A stretch of DNA of 41,436 bases from an uncultured Trueperaceae bacterium. Lineage in GTDB: Bacteria; Deinococcota; Deinococci; Deinococcales; Trueperaceae. Shown here piece by piece: positions 18,522-26,982 of this stretch; positions within the stretch are counted from its first letter, which is position 1, and each line of letters begins with the position of its first letter. The notes under the pieces are model-generated. The model saw only the letters and a program-made list of their open reading frames with translations, did not search any database and had not been told where the DNA came from. The DNA is taken from contig CAJXOA010000018.1 of NCBI GenBank assembly GCA_913057685.1, forward strand, positions 1 to 41,436. The letters are read 5' to 3'. Position numbers and translations under genes: made by a program.

Positions 18522-18914
18522 ATGCCCGACGCGTTCACCCCCACCGGCTTCGTCGCCTTCCGTCCCGTCGAGGACCTCGCGGCGGCCCGCGACTTCTACG
18601 TCCGCGACCTCGGCCTGCACGTCGCCCGCGACCAGGGCGCCTGCCTCATCCTGCGCGTCGCGGAACGCGCCTACCTGGGGTTGTGCCAACGCGGCTACGA
18701 CGGACACGACGGCGTGCCGCCCGGCGAGGACCGCGCGATCACGACCCTCCTCGTCGAGGACGTCGGGGCCGTGCACGACCGCCTACGCCGCCTGGGCGTC
18801 GAGGTCGACGGGCCGCCCCGCCACCACCCCGACTTCGCCATCACGCACTTCTTCGCGCGCGATCCCGACGGGCACCGCGTCGAAATCCAGCGGTTCGACG
18901 TGCCGCTCCCCTGA
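18522..18914 (+). CDS. VOC (glyoxalase/bleomycin-resistance fold) protein
   Basis: A 130-residue single VOC-domain protein with paired beta-alpha-beta-beta-beta units: VEDLAAARDFYVRDLGLHVA in the first half and HHPDFAITHFFARDPDGHRV in the second. His and Glu residues (DGHRVEIQRF) sit where metal ligands occur in active family members. The family includes glyoxalase I, dioxygenases and antibiotic-binding proteins, so the substrate is unknown. AAGGAGG lies 6-7 nt before the ATG, making it a canonically led internal operon gene, 10 nt after the methyltransferase stop. Its stop abuts the next ATG directly. Confidence 0.88.
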   Translation: MPDAFTPTGFVAFRPVEDLAAARDFYVRDLGLHVARDQGACLILRVAERAYLGLCQRGYDGHDGVPPGEDRAITTLLVEDVGAVHDRLRRLGVEVDGPPRHHPDFAITHFFARDPDGHRVEIQRFDVPLP

Positions 18915-19094
18915 ATGGCGCGCCGCGAACGCGGTCGCTCCCGCCGCGACCTCCCCACCAAGACGTGCGCGCACTGCGGTCGCCCGTTCACCTGGCGGCG
19001 GAAGTGGGCGCGCGATTGGGAGGGGGTGCGCTTCTGCTCCACGCGCTGCAAGACCGACGCCGCCCGCGCCCGCCGCGGGAGGGACCGGGGGTAG
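18915..19094 (+). CDS. DUF2256 zinc-finger-like protein
   Basis: A 59-residue basic protein, translated by hand from the ATG that directly abuts the VOC stop (TGA then ATG). Two cysteine pairs, CAHC at residues 18-21 and the C-terminal pair Cys41 and Cys45 (FCSTRC), with the linking GRPFTWRRKWARDWEGVRF, match the DUF2256 pattern of a four-Cys zinc-binding module. The N-terminus (RRERGRSRRD) and C-terminus (RARRGRDRG) are strongly basic. Function is unknown; RNA or DNA binding is plausible. Its TAG stop forms the first three bases of the TAGCAT box of the next gene. Confidence 0.85.
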   Translation: MARRERGRSRRDLPTKTCAHCGRPFTWRRKWARDWEGVRFCSTRCKTDAARARRGRDRG

Positions 19095-19097
19095 CAT
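19092..19097 (+). promoter_or_regulatory. -10 box overlapping the DUF2256 stop codon
   Basis: TAGCAT begins with the TAG stop of the DUF2256 gene and ends 7 nt before the GTG of the DUF454 gene. It is the same TAGCAT box and spacing seen before the methyltransferase gene (17698-17703). No strong -35 is visible. Confidence 0.5.
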
Positions 19098-19104
19098 GAC
19101 GGGC

Positions 19105-19599
19105 GTGAGCGCGCCGGCCGACCCCACCCCCGACGAGGACCTGCGGACGGACGACCCCGGCGACGGCGCGGGGCGCACGCCGCTCGATCCGGGGCTCGAG
19201 AACGACCTCGTCGTCGCCAACCCGGTCGTGCGCGGCGTCCTCGTCGCGCTCGGGTGGACCGCCGTCGCGCTGGGCGCGATCGGGGTGGTGCTGCCCGGCT
19301 GGCCGACGACGGTGTGGCTGCTGGTCGCGGCGTACTTCTTCGCGCGCTCCAGCCCTCGGTTCCTGCGCTGGTTGGTGACCCACCGCGTCTTCGGGCCGTT
19401 CGTGCGCGACATCCGCGCCGGCCTGGGCCTCCCCGCCCGCGCGAAGGCGTTCGCGATCTCGATGATCGTCCTGTTCGCCGGATCGAGCAGCGTGCTCGTC
19501 GGGCTCGCCCGCCCCCTGATCGGGGGCGTCATCGCCGTCGTCGGGGGCATCGGGATCGCCTACATCCTGCGGATGCCGACCCGACCGCCGCGCGCCTGA
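19105..19599 (+). CDS. DUF454 (YbaN-like) membrane protein
   Basis: A 164-residue protein with an acidic disordered N-terminus (PADPTPDEDLRTDDPGDG) and then the DUF454 core: LGWTAVALGAIGVVLPGWPT, FFARSSPRFLRWL, HRVFGPFVRDIRAG, followed by two C-terminal helices. E. coli YbaN is the namesake and has no settled function. The GTG at 19105 is preferred because TAGCAT (19092-19097) ends 7 nt before it. An in-frame ATG at 19096 would add three residues (167 in total) but overlaps the -10 box. It ends the methyltransferase operon and is convergent with the DUF3084 gene 24 bp away. Confidence 0.85.
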   Translation: MSAPADPTPDEDLRTDDPGDGAGRTPLDPGLENDLVVANPVVRGVLVALGWTAVALGAIGVVLPGWPTTVWLLVAAYFFARSSPRFLRWLVTHRVFGPFVRDIRAGLGLPARAKAFAISMIVLFAGSSSVLVGLARPLIGGVIAVVGGIGIAYILRMPTRPPRA

Positions 19600-19623
19600 C
19601 CGGCGCAAGCCCGCCCGGGGCCC

Positions 19624-21105
19624 TCAGTCCAGCATCACGAACTCGAGGTCGGCGGGCCCCCCGCGCGTGACGTCCTCGAGGACCCACACGCCGATCGTCA
19701 CCGGGCCGGTCCGCCGCAGCATGAGGCCGGCGAACGCCTCCTCGGTCAACGTCGGGTAGCGCGGCAGTTGGAACTCGTCGAGGCCGGCGCGCCGCAACGC
19801 CGCGAGCGCTTCGGTCTTGAGCGACGCCAACGTCGTGCGCAGGTCGACCTGACTGGTGGGCAGTTCGCGCGTCCCCAGGTGCACCTCGCGCGTGACGAGC
19901 AGCGTGCCGGCCGGCATGACCCGCTCGTCCTCGAACGCCTCGACGACGACCGCCACCTCGAGCGGCGAGAACTGGTTGCGGGGGGACAACAACCGCACCA
20001 GGTCGGCGCTGGGCGTCGCGGTGATGGCGTCGACCAGGATGGCGATCTGGTCGGCGCGCAGCACGACCTCGCCCGCCCCCCGCCGGGCGGTGCTCTCGCT
20101 GGCGGCGTCGACGAACGCGTCGAGCGCCGCGCGGGCCTCGGCGGCGTCCTCGGCGGCGATCGAGCCGCTGTAGATCAGTTCGCCCGCCTCGAACGTCACG
20201 TCACCCGACGCGGCCCGCTCCACTTCGCTCTGCACCTCGCTGAGGCGCCGGGATTGCGCTTCGAGGCGTTGCGTGAGGTCGTCGACCTGCGCCTGCAGCG
20301 CCTCGGCCCGCTCGCCGGCGTCGACGATGCGCGCCTCGAGGCCGGCGTTGAGGTCCTCGAGCCGGTCGTTGCGGGCCGCGAGGTCGGCGTTCGCGTCGGT
20401 GAGGGAGGCGTTCGAGGTCGCCAGGTCGCGGTTCTCCCGCCGCAACGCCTCGCTGTCCTCCTCCAGCCGCGCGGTCTCCTGTTCGAGGACGGTGATGGCG
20501 TCCTGGAGCTGCACGACCTCCGCGCGGGCGACGGCGACCTCCGCCTGCGCCGCGTCGCGTTCGGCGAGCGCCGCGTCGCGTGCGGCACGGACGTCGGCCA
20601 GGTCCGCTTCGGTGACCGAGAGGTCCTCCTCGAGGCTGGCGAGGTCGCCGCGCAGCACGTCGCTCTGCGCGCGGATCGCGTCGCGTTCCGCGGCGGCGGC
20701 GTCGCGCGCGGCGAGCGCCGCGTCCCGCGCCGCTTCGGCGCTGGTGATGGTCGTCCGGGCCTCCTCCAGCTCCCGGCCGAGCGCGCTCAACTCCGTATCG
20801 AGCCGTTCGATCTCGTCCGCCAACGTGCGTTCCTGCGCTTGGAGGCGACTGAGCTCCTGCGCGGTGCGTTGCGCGTTCAGCAGCGTCTGCGTCGCGTTCT
20901 GGAAGGCGAGCGCGAGGACGAGGAGCGTCGCGACCATGATGAGGATGCCGGCGAGCACGCCGATGACCTGACCGGTGCGCTTGGGGCGGGCCCCGAGGAT
21001 CGTCAGGCGCCGCCGACCCGCCCACGTCCCCAAGCGGTCGCCGGCCCAGGCGATGACGCCGGCGAGGAACGCCAGCAGCACCCCGAGGCCGAGGAGGTAG
21101 ATCAC
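19624..21105 (-). CDS. DUF3084 coiled-coil membrane protein
   Basis: A 493-residue protein. Two N-terminal membrane helices (about residues 3-20 and 46-70, VIGVLAGILIMVATLLVLAL) anchor a long coiled coil (about 75-295) rich in Ala/Arg/Asp/Glu heptads with internal near-repeats such as AARDAALAARDA. The C-terminal ~190 residues match DUF3084 (DVTFEAGELIYSG, LLVTREVHLGTRELPTSQVD, LPRYPTLTEEAFAGL). DUF3084 proteins are known mainly in Deinococcota, Cyanobacteria and related groups, with unknown function; an envelope scaffold is an inference. The GTG start at 21105 has GGAG 8-11 nt upstream. The gene follows lptB in the same direction across a 115-bp gap. Confidence 0.88.
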   Translation of the reverse strand: MIYLLGLGVLLAFLAGVIAWAGDRLGTWAGRRRLTILGARPKRTGQVIGVLAGILIMVATLLVLALAFQNATQTLLNAQRTAQELSRLQAQERTLADEIERLDTELSALGRELEEARTTITSAEAARDAALAARDAAAAERDAIRAQSDVLRGDLASLEEDLSVTEADLADVRAARDAALAERDAAQAEVAVARAEVVQLQDAITVLEQETARLEEDSEALRRENRDLATSNASLTDANADLAARNDRLEDLNAGLEARIVDAGERAEALQAQVDDLTQRLEAQSRRLSEVQSEVERAASGDVTFEAGELIYSGSIAAEDAAEARAALDAFVDAASESTARRGAGEVVLRADQIAILVDAITATPSADLVRLLSPRNQFSPLEVAVVVEAFEDERVMPAGTLLVTREVHLGTRELPTSQVDLRTTLASLKTEALAALRRAGLDEFQLPRYPTLTEEAFAGLMLRRTGPVTIGVWVLEDVTRGGPADLEFVMLD

Positions 21106-21220
21106 GGCGTCGCTCCGGCGAACCCGGCCGCGGCGCGGCGGGGGGCAGGACGTCGGGACGCGGGACTGCGGGGGGCGGTGCGGTGCGGTCCGGGGCGACG
21201 GGCGGCGGGCATGGGGGGCC

Positions 21221-22009
21221 TCAAAGCCGGAAGTCGCGCCCGAGGTAGGTGGTGCGGACGTCGTCGTCGGCGGCGAACGCCTCGGGCGTCCCGTCGAAGC
21301 GGATGGTGCCGTCGAACATCAACACCACCCGGTCGGCGATCGCGACGGTCTCGCGGACGCTGTGGTCGGTCAGGAACACGCCCAACCCGCGGCGCTCGCG
21401 CAGGTCCCGCACCAGGTCCTGGATCTCGCGAATCGATTTCGGGTCGACGCCGGTGAACGGCTCGTCCAGCAGGATGAACGCCGGATCGATCGTGAGGCTG
21501 CGGGCGATCTCGAGGCGGCGGCGTTCGCCGCCCGAGAGGGTGTCGGCCCGCTGCTCGGCGAGGGGAAGCAGGCCGAACTCGTCGAGCAGGGCGTCCGCCC
21601 GCGCGTAGCGCGCCTCGCGGTCGGCCTCGTGGAACTCGAGGATCGCGAGGAGGTTGTCGCGGACGCTCATGCGCCGGAACGCGCTCGGTTCCTGCGCGAG
21701 GTAGCCGAGGCCGGCGCGGGCGCGGCGGTGCATCGGCCAGCGGGTGACGTCGCGCCCCCCGAGCTCGATGCGGCCGGCGTCGGGCCGCACGAACCCGACC
21801 ATCATGTAGAAGCTGGTGGTCTTCCCCGCCCCGTTGGGGCCGAGCAACGCGACGATCTCGCCGGGGTCGAGGGCGAGGTCGACCCCACCGACGACGGTCC
21901 GCCCGCCGTAGCGTTTGACGAGGCCGGTCGCGCGGAGCGACGGGCCGGACGGCGCGGCGTGCGCTCGGTCCGCGGGCGGCACGTCGTCGCCGGGGATCAC
22001 GGCCTCCAT
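21221..22009 (-). CDS. lptB: LptB-like ABC transporter ATPase
   Basis: A 262-residue ATPase of the LptB group, which powers extraction of lipopolysaccharide-like glycolipids by LptFG. Walker [17 protein letters not shown] (about 56-71) has the SFYM extension diagnostic of LptB. Also present are [15 protein letters not shown] (Q-loop), the signature [13 protein letters not shown], Walker [14 protein letters not shown], and the DHSVRET H-loop. An N-terminal ~25-residue extension ([16 protein letters not shown]) is unusual. The ATG follows TAGCCT (22017-22022) by 7 nt. Deinococcota are thought to lack classical LPS, so the true substrate may be another outer-layer lipid. No lptF, lptG or lptA is adjacent. 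Confidence 0.9.
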   Translation of the reverse strand: MEAVIPGDDVPPADRAHAAPSGPSLRATGLVKRYGGRTVVGGVDLALDPGEIVALLGPNGAGKTTSFYMMVGFVRPDAGRIELGGRDVTRWPMHRRARAGLGYLAQEPSAFRRMSVRDNLLAILEFHEADREARYARADALLDEFGLLPLAEQRADTLSGGERRRLEIARSLTIDPAFILLDEPFTGVDPKSIREIQDLVRDLRERRGLGVFLTDHSVRETVAIADRVVLMFDGTIRFDGTPEAFAADDDVRTTYLGRDFRL

Positions 22010-22049
22010 GGCGGGGAGGCTACCACGGCCTCCCCGCCCCTCCGGGGCG

Positions 22050-23372
22050 TCAGGCGCCGACCTGCAGGAGGAACGGCTCCTCGACCGCCTCGGCGATCCA
22101 GCGCAGGAACCGCGCGGCGCTCGCCCCGTCGATCAGGCGGTGGTCGTACGTCACCGAGAGCGGCATGACCTGCGTCGGGACGAAGCGGTCCTCCGCCTCG
22201 CTCCAGGTCGGCACGACCCGCCCGCGCGAGACCCCGAGGATCGCGACGTCGGGCGGCGCGACGATCGGCGTGAAACCGGTCCCACCGATCCCACCGAGGT
22301 TGCTGACGCTGAAGTTGCCGCCCTGCATGTCGGCGGGCGTGAGCTTCCGGTCGCGGGCCTTCGCCGCCAACGTCCCGAGCTCCTCGGCGAGCTCGAGGAC
22401 GCTCTTTCGGTCGGCGTCCTTGAGGACGGGCACCAGCAGGCCGGCGTCGGTGTCGACCGCCACGCCGACGTTGACGTACTTCTTGTAGACGATCTCCTGC
22501 GCCTCGACGTCGATCGAGGCGTTGAAGTCGGGGAAGCGCCGCAGGGCGGCGGCGACGATCGCGACGAGCATCGCGGTCGGCGTGAGCTTCACGCCGTGCG
22601 CTTCGGCGACCGGCTTGAAGCGCTTGCGCAGCGCCTCGAAGCGGGTGGCGTCCGCCTCGTCGAAGTGCGTGACCATCGGCACGGTCGACCACGCCTGCGT
22701 CATGGAGCGGACGGTGGCCTTGCGGATGCCGTTCATGGGGACGCGTTCGGTCTCGCCCCAGGCGGAGAAGTCCGGCAGCGGCGCCGGAGCGGCGGCGGCC
22801 GGGGCGGCCGCGGCGCGGGGCGCGCCGCCCTCCGCGAAGGCGCGGACGTCCTCGGCGGAGATGCGCCCGAGGATGCCGGAGCCCTGCACCGCGTGCAGGT
22901 CGACGCCCAACTCGCGGGCGAGGCGGCGCACGCTCGGGGCGGCCGGGATCGCCGAGGCGGCGTCGCTCACCGGTGCGGCGCTCACGCTGGGCGCGGCAGC
23001 CGGGGTCGACGGTTCGGCGGCCGGCGTCTCGGCCGGCGCCTCGGCCGGCGCCTCGGCCGGTTCGGCGGGGGCCTCCGCGGCCGCCTCCTCCTGCGGGGCG
23101 GCGTCGCCGTCGGCCGGGGCGGGCGCCGCCGCGGCGTCGGCGTCGACGGTGGCGACGACCGCGCCGATGGGGACCTCCTGGCCCTCCTCCACCGCGACGC
23201 TGGTGACGGTCCCCGCGGCCTCCGCGGGGACCTCGACGACCGCCTTGTCGGTCTCGAGCTCGAGGATCGGTTGGTCGACCTCGACGACGTCCCCGACGGA
23301 CACGAGGACGGAGACGACGGTGCCGGCGTCGATCCCTTCGCCGACTTCGGGGAGCTTCAGTTCCGTAGCCAT
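22050..23372 (-). CDS. aceF: Pyruvate dehydrogenase E2, dihydrolipoamide acetyltransferase
   Basis: The E2 core of the pyruvate dehydrogenase complex, transferring acetyl from lipoyl to CoA. In order: a single lipoyl domain (residues 1-78) with lipoylated Lys43 in [11 protein letters not shown]; an Ala/Pro/Glu linker (about 80-140) with AEAPAEP repeats; the E1/E3-binding domain ([20 protein letters not shown], about 146-165); a second linker; and the catalytic domain with the active-site YDHRLIDG near residue 410. At 440 residues with one lipoyl domain it is smaller than three-lipoyl enterobacterial AceF. GGAGAGG precedes the ATG. It lies 13 nt downstream of aceE, an operon. Confidence 0.95.
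   Translation of the reverse strand: MATELKLPEVGEGIDAGTVVSVLVSVGDVVEVDQPILELETDKAVVEVPAEAAGTVTSVAVEEGQEVPIGAVVATVDADAAAAPAPADGDAAPQEEAAAEAPAEPAEAPAEAPAETPAAEPSTPAAAPSVSAAPVSDAASAIPAAPSVRRLARELGVDLHAVQGSGILGRISAEDVRAFAEGGAPRAAAAPAAAAPAPLPDFSAWGETERVPMNGIRKATVRSMTQAWSTVPMVTHFDEADATRFEALRKRFKPVAEAHGVKLTPTAMLVAIVAAALRRFPDFNASIDVEAQEIVYKKYVNVGVAVDTDAGLLVPVLKDADRKSVLELAEELGTLAAKARDRKLTPADMQGGNFSVSNLGGIGGTGFTPIVAPPDVAILGVSRGRVVPTWSEAEDRFVPTQVMPLSVTYDHRLIDGASAARFLRWIAEAVEEPFLLQVGA
23017..23064. repeat. 12-bp near-tandem repeats in the aceF linker
   Basis: The plus-strand unit tcggccggcgcc occurs exactly at 23029-23040 and 23041-23052, flanked by degenerate copies. It encodes the EAPA-type linker of AceF and keeps frame (12 = 4 codons). 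Such linkers vary in length between strains; it is a coding low-complexity tract, not a separate element. Confidence 0.7.
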
Positions 23373-23385
23373 GGTTCCTCTCCGT

Positions 23386-26112
23386 TCAGGCGACCGCGGG
23401 GTCGGGCGCGTCGCTGGGCAGATCGAGATCGGTGCGGGCCTGCGCGAGCGTCGCGTCGTCGACCTGCCCCGCGTCGGCGAGGGCGCGCAGGGCGGCCCAC
23501 GTGACGTGCGCTGCGTTCACTTCGAAGTGCGCGCGGAGCTCCTCGCGCGCTTCGCTGCGCCCGAACCCGTCGGTCCCGAGCGACGTGATCGGCCGGTCCA
23601 GGTAGGGCGCCAGCATGTCCGGCAGCGCGCGGACGTAGTCCGACGCCGCGACGATCGGACCGACCGCGCCGTCCAGTTGCGCGGCGAGGAACGACGTCTC
23701 CGGTTCGCCGCCGTCACGCAGGCGGTTGCGGCGTTCGGTGGCGGCGGCGTCGCGATGGAGCGCCTTGTAGCTGGTGACGCTCCAGACGTCGGCGGCGACG
23801 CCGTACCCCTCGAGCCGCTCCGCCGCCTCGAGCACCTCGCTCATGATGGCGCCGGACCCGAACAGCTGCACGCGCTTCTTGGCGTCCTTCTTCGCCGACG
23901 GTCGGTAGGGGTACAGCCCGCGGGTGATGCCCTCGACGAGCGCCTCGCGGCTCAGGTGCTCCGGCGCAGCCGGCTGCGGGAGGTTCTCGTTGCCGATCGT
24001 CAGGTAGTAGAAGACGTCCTCCTGGCGTTCGTACATGCGGATCAACCCCTCGCGGATGAGGGTCGCCACCTCGTACGCGAAGGCGGGGTCGTACGCCTCG
24101 AGGTTCGGGATCGGCAACGCCAGCAGGTGACTGTGGCCGTCCATGTGCTGCAGGCCCTCCCCCGGGAGGGTCGTGCGGCCGGCGGTCGCGCCGAGCATGA
24201 AGCCGCGCGTCCGCATGTCGCCCGCCGCCCAGGCGAGGTCGCCGATGCGTTGGAAGCCGAACATCGAGTAGTAGATGTAGAAGGGGACCATCGGCACGCC
24301 GTAGTTGGCGTAGCTGGTGCCGGCCGCCACGAAGCTCGACATCGCGCCGGCCTCGGTGATGCCCTCCTCGAGGATGGCGCCGTCCTTCGACTCCTTGTAG
24401 TACAGCAGGTTCTCCTTGTCGACCGGTTCGTACAGCTGCCCTTGCGAGCTGTAGATGCCGATCTGCCGGAAGAGCGCCTCCATCCCGAAGGTGCGCGCCT
24501 CGTCGGGGATGATCGGCACCACCCGGTCGCCCCACGTCGCGTCGCGCAACAGCTTGCGCAGGACCGTGACGAACACCATCGTCGTCGAGACCGCCCGGTC
24601 GCCCGTCCCCTCGTAGAACTCCTCGAAGCCGTCCGCGTCGGGCGCGGGCAGCGGCTCGTGGTTCGGGGTGCGGGCGGGCAGGTACCCACCGAGCGCCTCG
24701 CGGCGCTCCTGCAGGTAGCGCGCTTCGGGGGAGTCGGGCTCGGGACGGTAGAAGGGGAAGTCACCGATCTCCTCGTCGGAGACGGGGATGTCGAAGCGGT
24801 CGCGGAACGCCCGCATGTCCTCCTCGTCCAGCTTCTTCGTCTGGTGCGCGGGGTTCTTCGCCTCCGCCGTCTCGCCGAGCCCGTAGCCCTTCACCGTCCG
24901 CGCGAGGATGACGGTGGGGCTGCCCTCGTGCGTCACCGCGGCGCGGTAGGCGGCGTACACCTTCGTCGGGTCGTGCCCGCCGCGGTTGAGGCGGTCGAGG
25001 TCCTCGTCGCTCCAGCCGTCGATGAGCGCCTTCAGCTCCGGGGTGTCGAAGAAGCGCTCGCGCAACTCCGCGCCCCCGAACGCCGCGTAGCGTTGGCTTT
25101 CGCCGTCCACCATCCGCTCGAAGCGGGCGGCGAGGAGGCCGTCCTGGTCCTTCGCGAACAGCGCGTCCCAATGCCGGCCCCAGGCGACCTTCACGACGTT
25201 CCATCCCGAGCCGCGGAAGATCGCTTCGAGCTCCTGGATGATCTTGCCGTTGCCGTACACCGGCCCGTCGAGGCGCTGCAGGTTGGCGTTGATGACCCAG
25301 ACGAGGTTGTCGAGTCGCTCGCGCGAGGCGATCTTGATCGCGCCCAACGTCTCCGGCTCGTCGGTCTCCCCGTCGCCGAGGAACGCCCACACCTTGCCGT
25401 CGCCGCGCTCCTTGAGGCCGCGCGCCTCGAGGTACCGCGCGAAGCGCGCGTTGTAGATCGACAGGATCGGCGCGAGCCCCATCGAGACGGTCGCGAACTG
25501 CCAGTAGTCCGGCATGAGCCAGGGGTGCGGGTAGCTACTGAGGCCGGGGTGGTCGGGCTGCAGTTCGCGGCGGAAGTTCCGCATGTGCTCGACCTCGAAA
25601 CGGCCCTCGAGGAAGCTGCGGGCGTAGATGCCGGGGCTGGCGTGCCCCTGGACGTACACCAGGTCGGCGTTCGTGCCCGCCTGGGGCCCACGGAAGAAGT
25701 GGTGGAACCCGACCTCGTACAGCGTCGCGGCGGAGGCGTACGTCGCCAGGTGTCCGCCGATCCCGTCGCTGTACTTGTTCGCCCGCACCACCATCGCCAT
25801 GGCGTTCCAGCGGATCAGGGCGCGGATCCGCCGCTCGAGATCGAAGTCGCCGGGGTAGTCCGGCTCCTGGTCGGCGGGGATCGTGTTCACGTACGGCGTT
25901 TCGGCGCTGAACGGCACCTCGACGCCGTGCTCCTGCGCGTGCGCCTCGAGGCGTTCGAGCACCTCCCGCACGCGCGCCTCCCCGCCCGAGCGCAACACGT
26001 ACTCGAGCGAGTCGAGCCACTCGCGCGTCTCGATCCGCTCGAGGTCGGCGCGTACGTCGTCCGGGAGCGCGCCCCGCTCGGTCGCGGGCGCGTCGTCGCG
26101 CGCATCGCTCAT
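23386..26112 (-). CDS. aceE: Pyruvate dehydrogenase E1, homodimeric
   Basis: Thiamine-diphosphate enzyme that decarboxylates pyruvate and loads acetyl on the E2 lipoyl group. The 908-residue single chain is the homodimeric AceE type. Motifs: the cofactor-binding GDGETDEPE (about 246-254) with the later [29 protein letters not shown] near residue 95; [14 protein letters not shown]; and [13 protein letters not shown]. The ATG at 26112 is chosen because GAGGAGGG lies just before it; an in-frame ATG at 26178 would read through the leader hairpins. The gene is cotranscribed with aceF from a -10 box at 26219-26224. No lpd (E3) is in the window. Confidence 0.96.
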   Translation of the reverse strand: MSDARDDAPATERGALPDDVRADLERIETREWLDSLEYVLRSGGEARVREVLERLEAHAQEHGVEVPFSAETPYVNTIPADQEPDYPGDFDLERRIRALIRWNAMAMVVRANKYSDGIGGHLATYASAATLYEVGFHHFFRGPQAGTNADLVYVQGHASPGIYARSFLEGRFEVEHMRNFRRELQPDHPGLSSYPHPWLMPDYWQFATVSMGLAPILSIYNARFARYLEARGLKERGDGKVWAFLGDGETDEPETLGAIKIASRERLDNLVWVINANLQRLDGPVYGNGKIIQELEAIFRGSGWNVVKVAWGRHWDALFAKDQDGLLAARFERMVDGESQRYAAFGGAELRERFFDTPELKALIDGWSDEDLDRLNRGGHDPTKVYAAYRAAVTHEGSPTVILARTVKGYGLGETAEAKNPAHQTKKLDEEDMRAFRDRFDIPVSDEEIGDFPFYRPEPDSPEARYLQERREALGGYLPARTPNHEPLPAPDADGFEEFYEGTGDRAVSTTMVFVTVLRKLLRDATWGDRVVPIIPDEARTFGMEALFRQIGIYSSQGQLYEPVDKENLLYYKESKDGAILEEGITEAGAMSSFVAAGTSYANYGVPMVPFYIYYSMFGFQRIGDLAWAAGDMRTRGFMLGATAGRTTLPGEGLQHMDGHSHLLALPIPNLEAYDPAFAYEVATLIREGLIRMYERQEDVFYYLTIGNENLPQPAAPEHLSREALVEGITRGLYPYRPSAKKDAKKRVQLFGSGAIMSEVLEAAERLEGYGVAADVWSVTSYKALHRDAAATERRNRLRDGGEPETSFLAAQLDGAVGPIVAASDYVRALPDMLAPYLDRPITSLGTDGFGRSEAREELRAHFEVNAAHVTWAALRALADAGQVDDATLAQARTDLDLPSDAPDPAVA

Positions 26113-26153
26113 GGTCCCTCCTCTCGCGCCTCGGCACGTCGCGCCGGCGCAGG

Positions 26154-26176
26154 GCGCCGGGCCGTCGGCCCGGCGC
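26154..26176 (-). promoter_or_regulatory. aceE leader hairpin, proximal
   Basis: A perfect 10-bp inverted repeat (gcgccgggcc / ggcccggcgc) with a 3-nt loop, in the aceE 5' leader about 42 nt upstream of the start codon. It follows the distal hairpin after 4 nt. There is no U-tract, but in a GC-rich genome such a stem could act in attenuation or in mRNA stability. Confidence 0.55.
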
Positions 26177-26180
26177 ATGG

Positions 26181-26204
26181 CGGGACCGCGCGAGCGCGGT
26201 CCCG
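26181..26204 (-). promoter_or_regulatory. aceE leader hairpin, distal
   Basis: A perfect 10-bp inverted repeat (cgggaccgcg / cgcggtcccg) with a 4-nt loop, starting about 8 nt after the predicted transcription start (near 26212). The two leader hairpins together take up half of the ~100-nt leader. Confidence 0.55.
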
Positions 26205-26218
26205 TTCGTCATCGGGGC

Positions 26219-26224
26219 ATGCTA
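26219..26224 (-). promoter_or_regulatory. -10 box of the aceE-aceF operon
   Basis: TAGCAT on the minus strand, the same hexamer used before several other genes here. It lies 106 nt upstream of the aceE ATG and 33 bp from the mtnN stop. No convincing -35 box is visible. Confidence 0.5.
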
Positions 26225-26256
26225 CCGCAGAGCCCCCCGCTGCGGAGGCGCCGTCC

Positions 26257-26982
26257 CTACGCGACCTCGCCGGCGCCGACGTCGAGGCGGGCGAGGAGGC
26301 CCCGCACCACGCGCTCGGCGCGGGCGGCCGCCCGCTCGGTGAACGCCCGGAAGTCGGTCTCCGCGGCGTGGTCGGCGGTATCGCTGATGCTGCGCACGAC
26401 GACCCACGGCACCCCCCAGCGGTGGCACACCTGCGCGACGGCAGCGCCCTCCATCTCCGCGCACGCCGCGTCGAACGCCGTGCGGATCGCCGCCCCCGCC
26501 TCCGCACCGGCGACGAACGTATCGCCCGACGCGACCCGACCGATGCGGACGGTCGCCTCCCCGGCGACTGCGGCCTCCGCCGCGGCGAACGCCGCGTCGC
26601 GCAACGCCGCGTCCGCCGGCCAGGCGACCGGTTCGCCCGGGACCTCGCCGGCGGCGTAGCCGAGGCCGGTGACGTCGACGTCGTGCTGCACCGCGTCGCG
26701 CGCCACGACGACGTCCCCGACCGCCAGGTCGGGATCGAGGGCGCCCGCGACGCCGGTGAACACGACCCGCCGTGCCCCGAGCGCGAGGAGTTGCTGCGCG
26801 AGGGCGGCGGCGTTGGCCTTCCCGACGCCGCACACCGCCAACAACGTCGGGTGCCCGTCGAGGGTGCCCTCGTGGACGTCGAACGGCCCGTAGCGCACGG
26901 TGCGGCGCTCGTGCAGGTTCGGCAGCAACGTCGCGATCTCGGCGTCCATCGCCCCGATCACCGCGGTCGGGCCCTCGCTCAC
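26257..26982 (-). CDS. mtnN: 5'-methylthioadenosine/S-adenosylhomocysteine nucleosidase
   Basis: Cleaves adenine from MTA, SAH and 5'-deoxyadenosine, feeding methionine salvage and the methyl cycle. The 241-residue product has the family landmarks: AVIGAMDAEI with the N-terminal catalytic Glu (about residues 8-17), VFTGVAGAL, VASGDTFV, AEMEGAAVAQV with the substrate-binding Glu (about 173-180), and RSISDTAD with the catalytic Asp (about 195-202). The GTG at 26982 overlaps the stop of the upstream gene (GTGA). The longer frame starting at 26997 is not favoured. Together with metH and metF in the window it covers SAH detoxification and homocysteine remethylation. Confidence 0.93.
   Translation of the reverse strand: MSEGPTAVIGAMDAEIATLLPNLHERRTVRYGPFDVHEGTLDGHPTLLAVCGVGKANAAALAQQLLALGARRVVFTGVAGALDPDLAVGDVVVARDAVQHDVDVTGLGYAAGEVPGEPVAWPADAALRDAAFAAAEAAVAGEATVRIGRVASGDTFVAGAEAGAAIRTAFDAACAEMEGAAVAQVCHRWGVPWVVVRSISDTADHAAETDFRAFTERAAARAERVVRGLLARLDVGAGEVA

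Noticed and set aside
23017-23064. CRISPR-like or mobile repeat array
   Set aside because: The 12-bp repeats are contiguous, in frame, and encode the Ala/Pro/Glu linker of AceF. There are no spacers.
25535-26212. Possible leader peptide beginning at ATG 26212, 6 nt after the aceE TAGCAT box
   Set aside because: The spacing fits a leaderless start, but the frame has no stop for 225 codons and runs out of frame through aceE. The ATG is probably chance near the transcription start.
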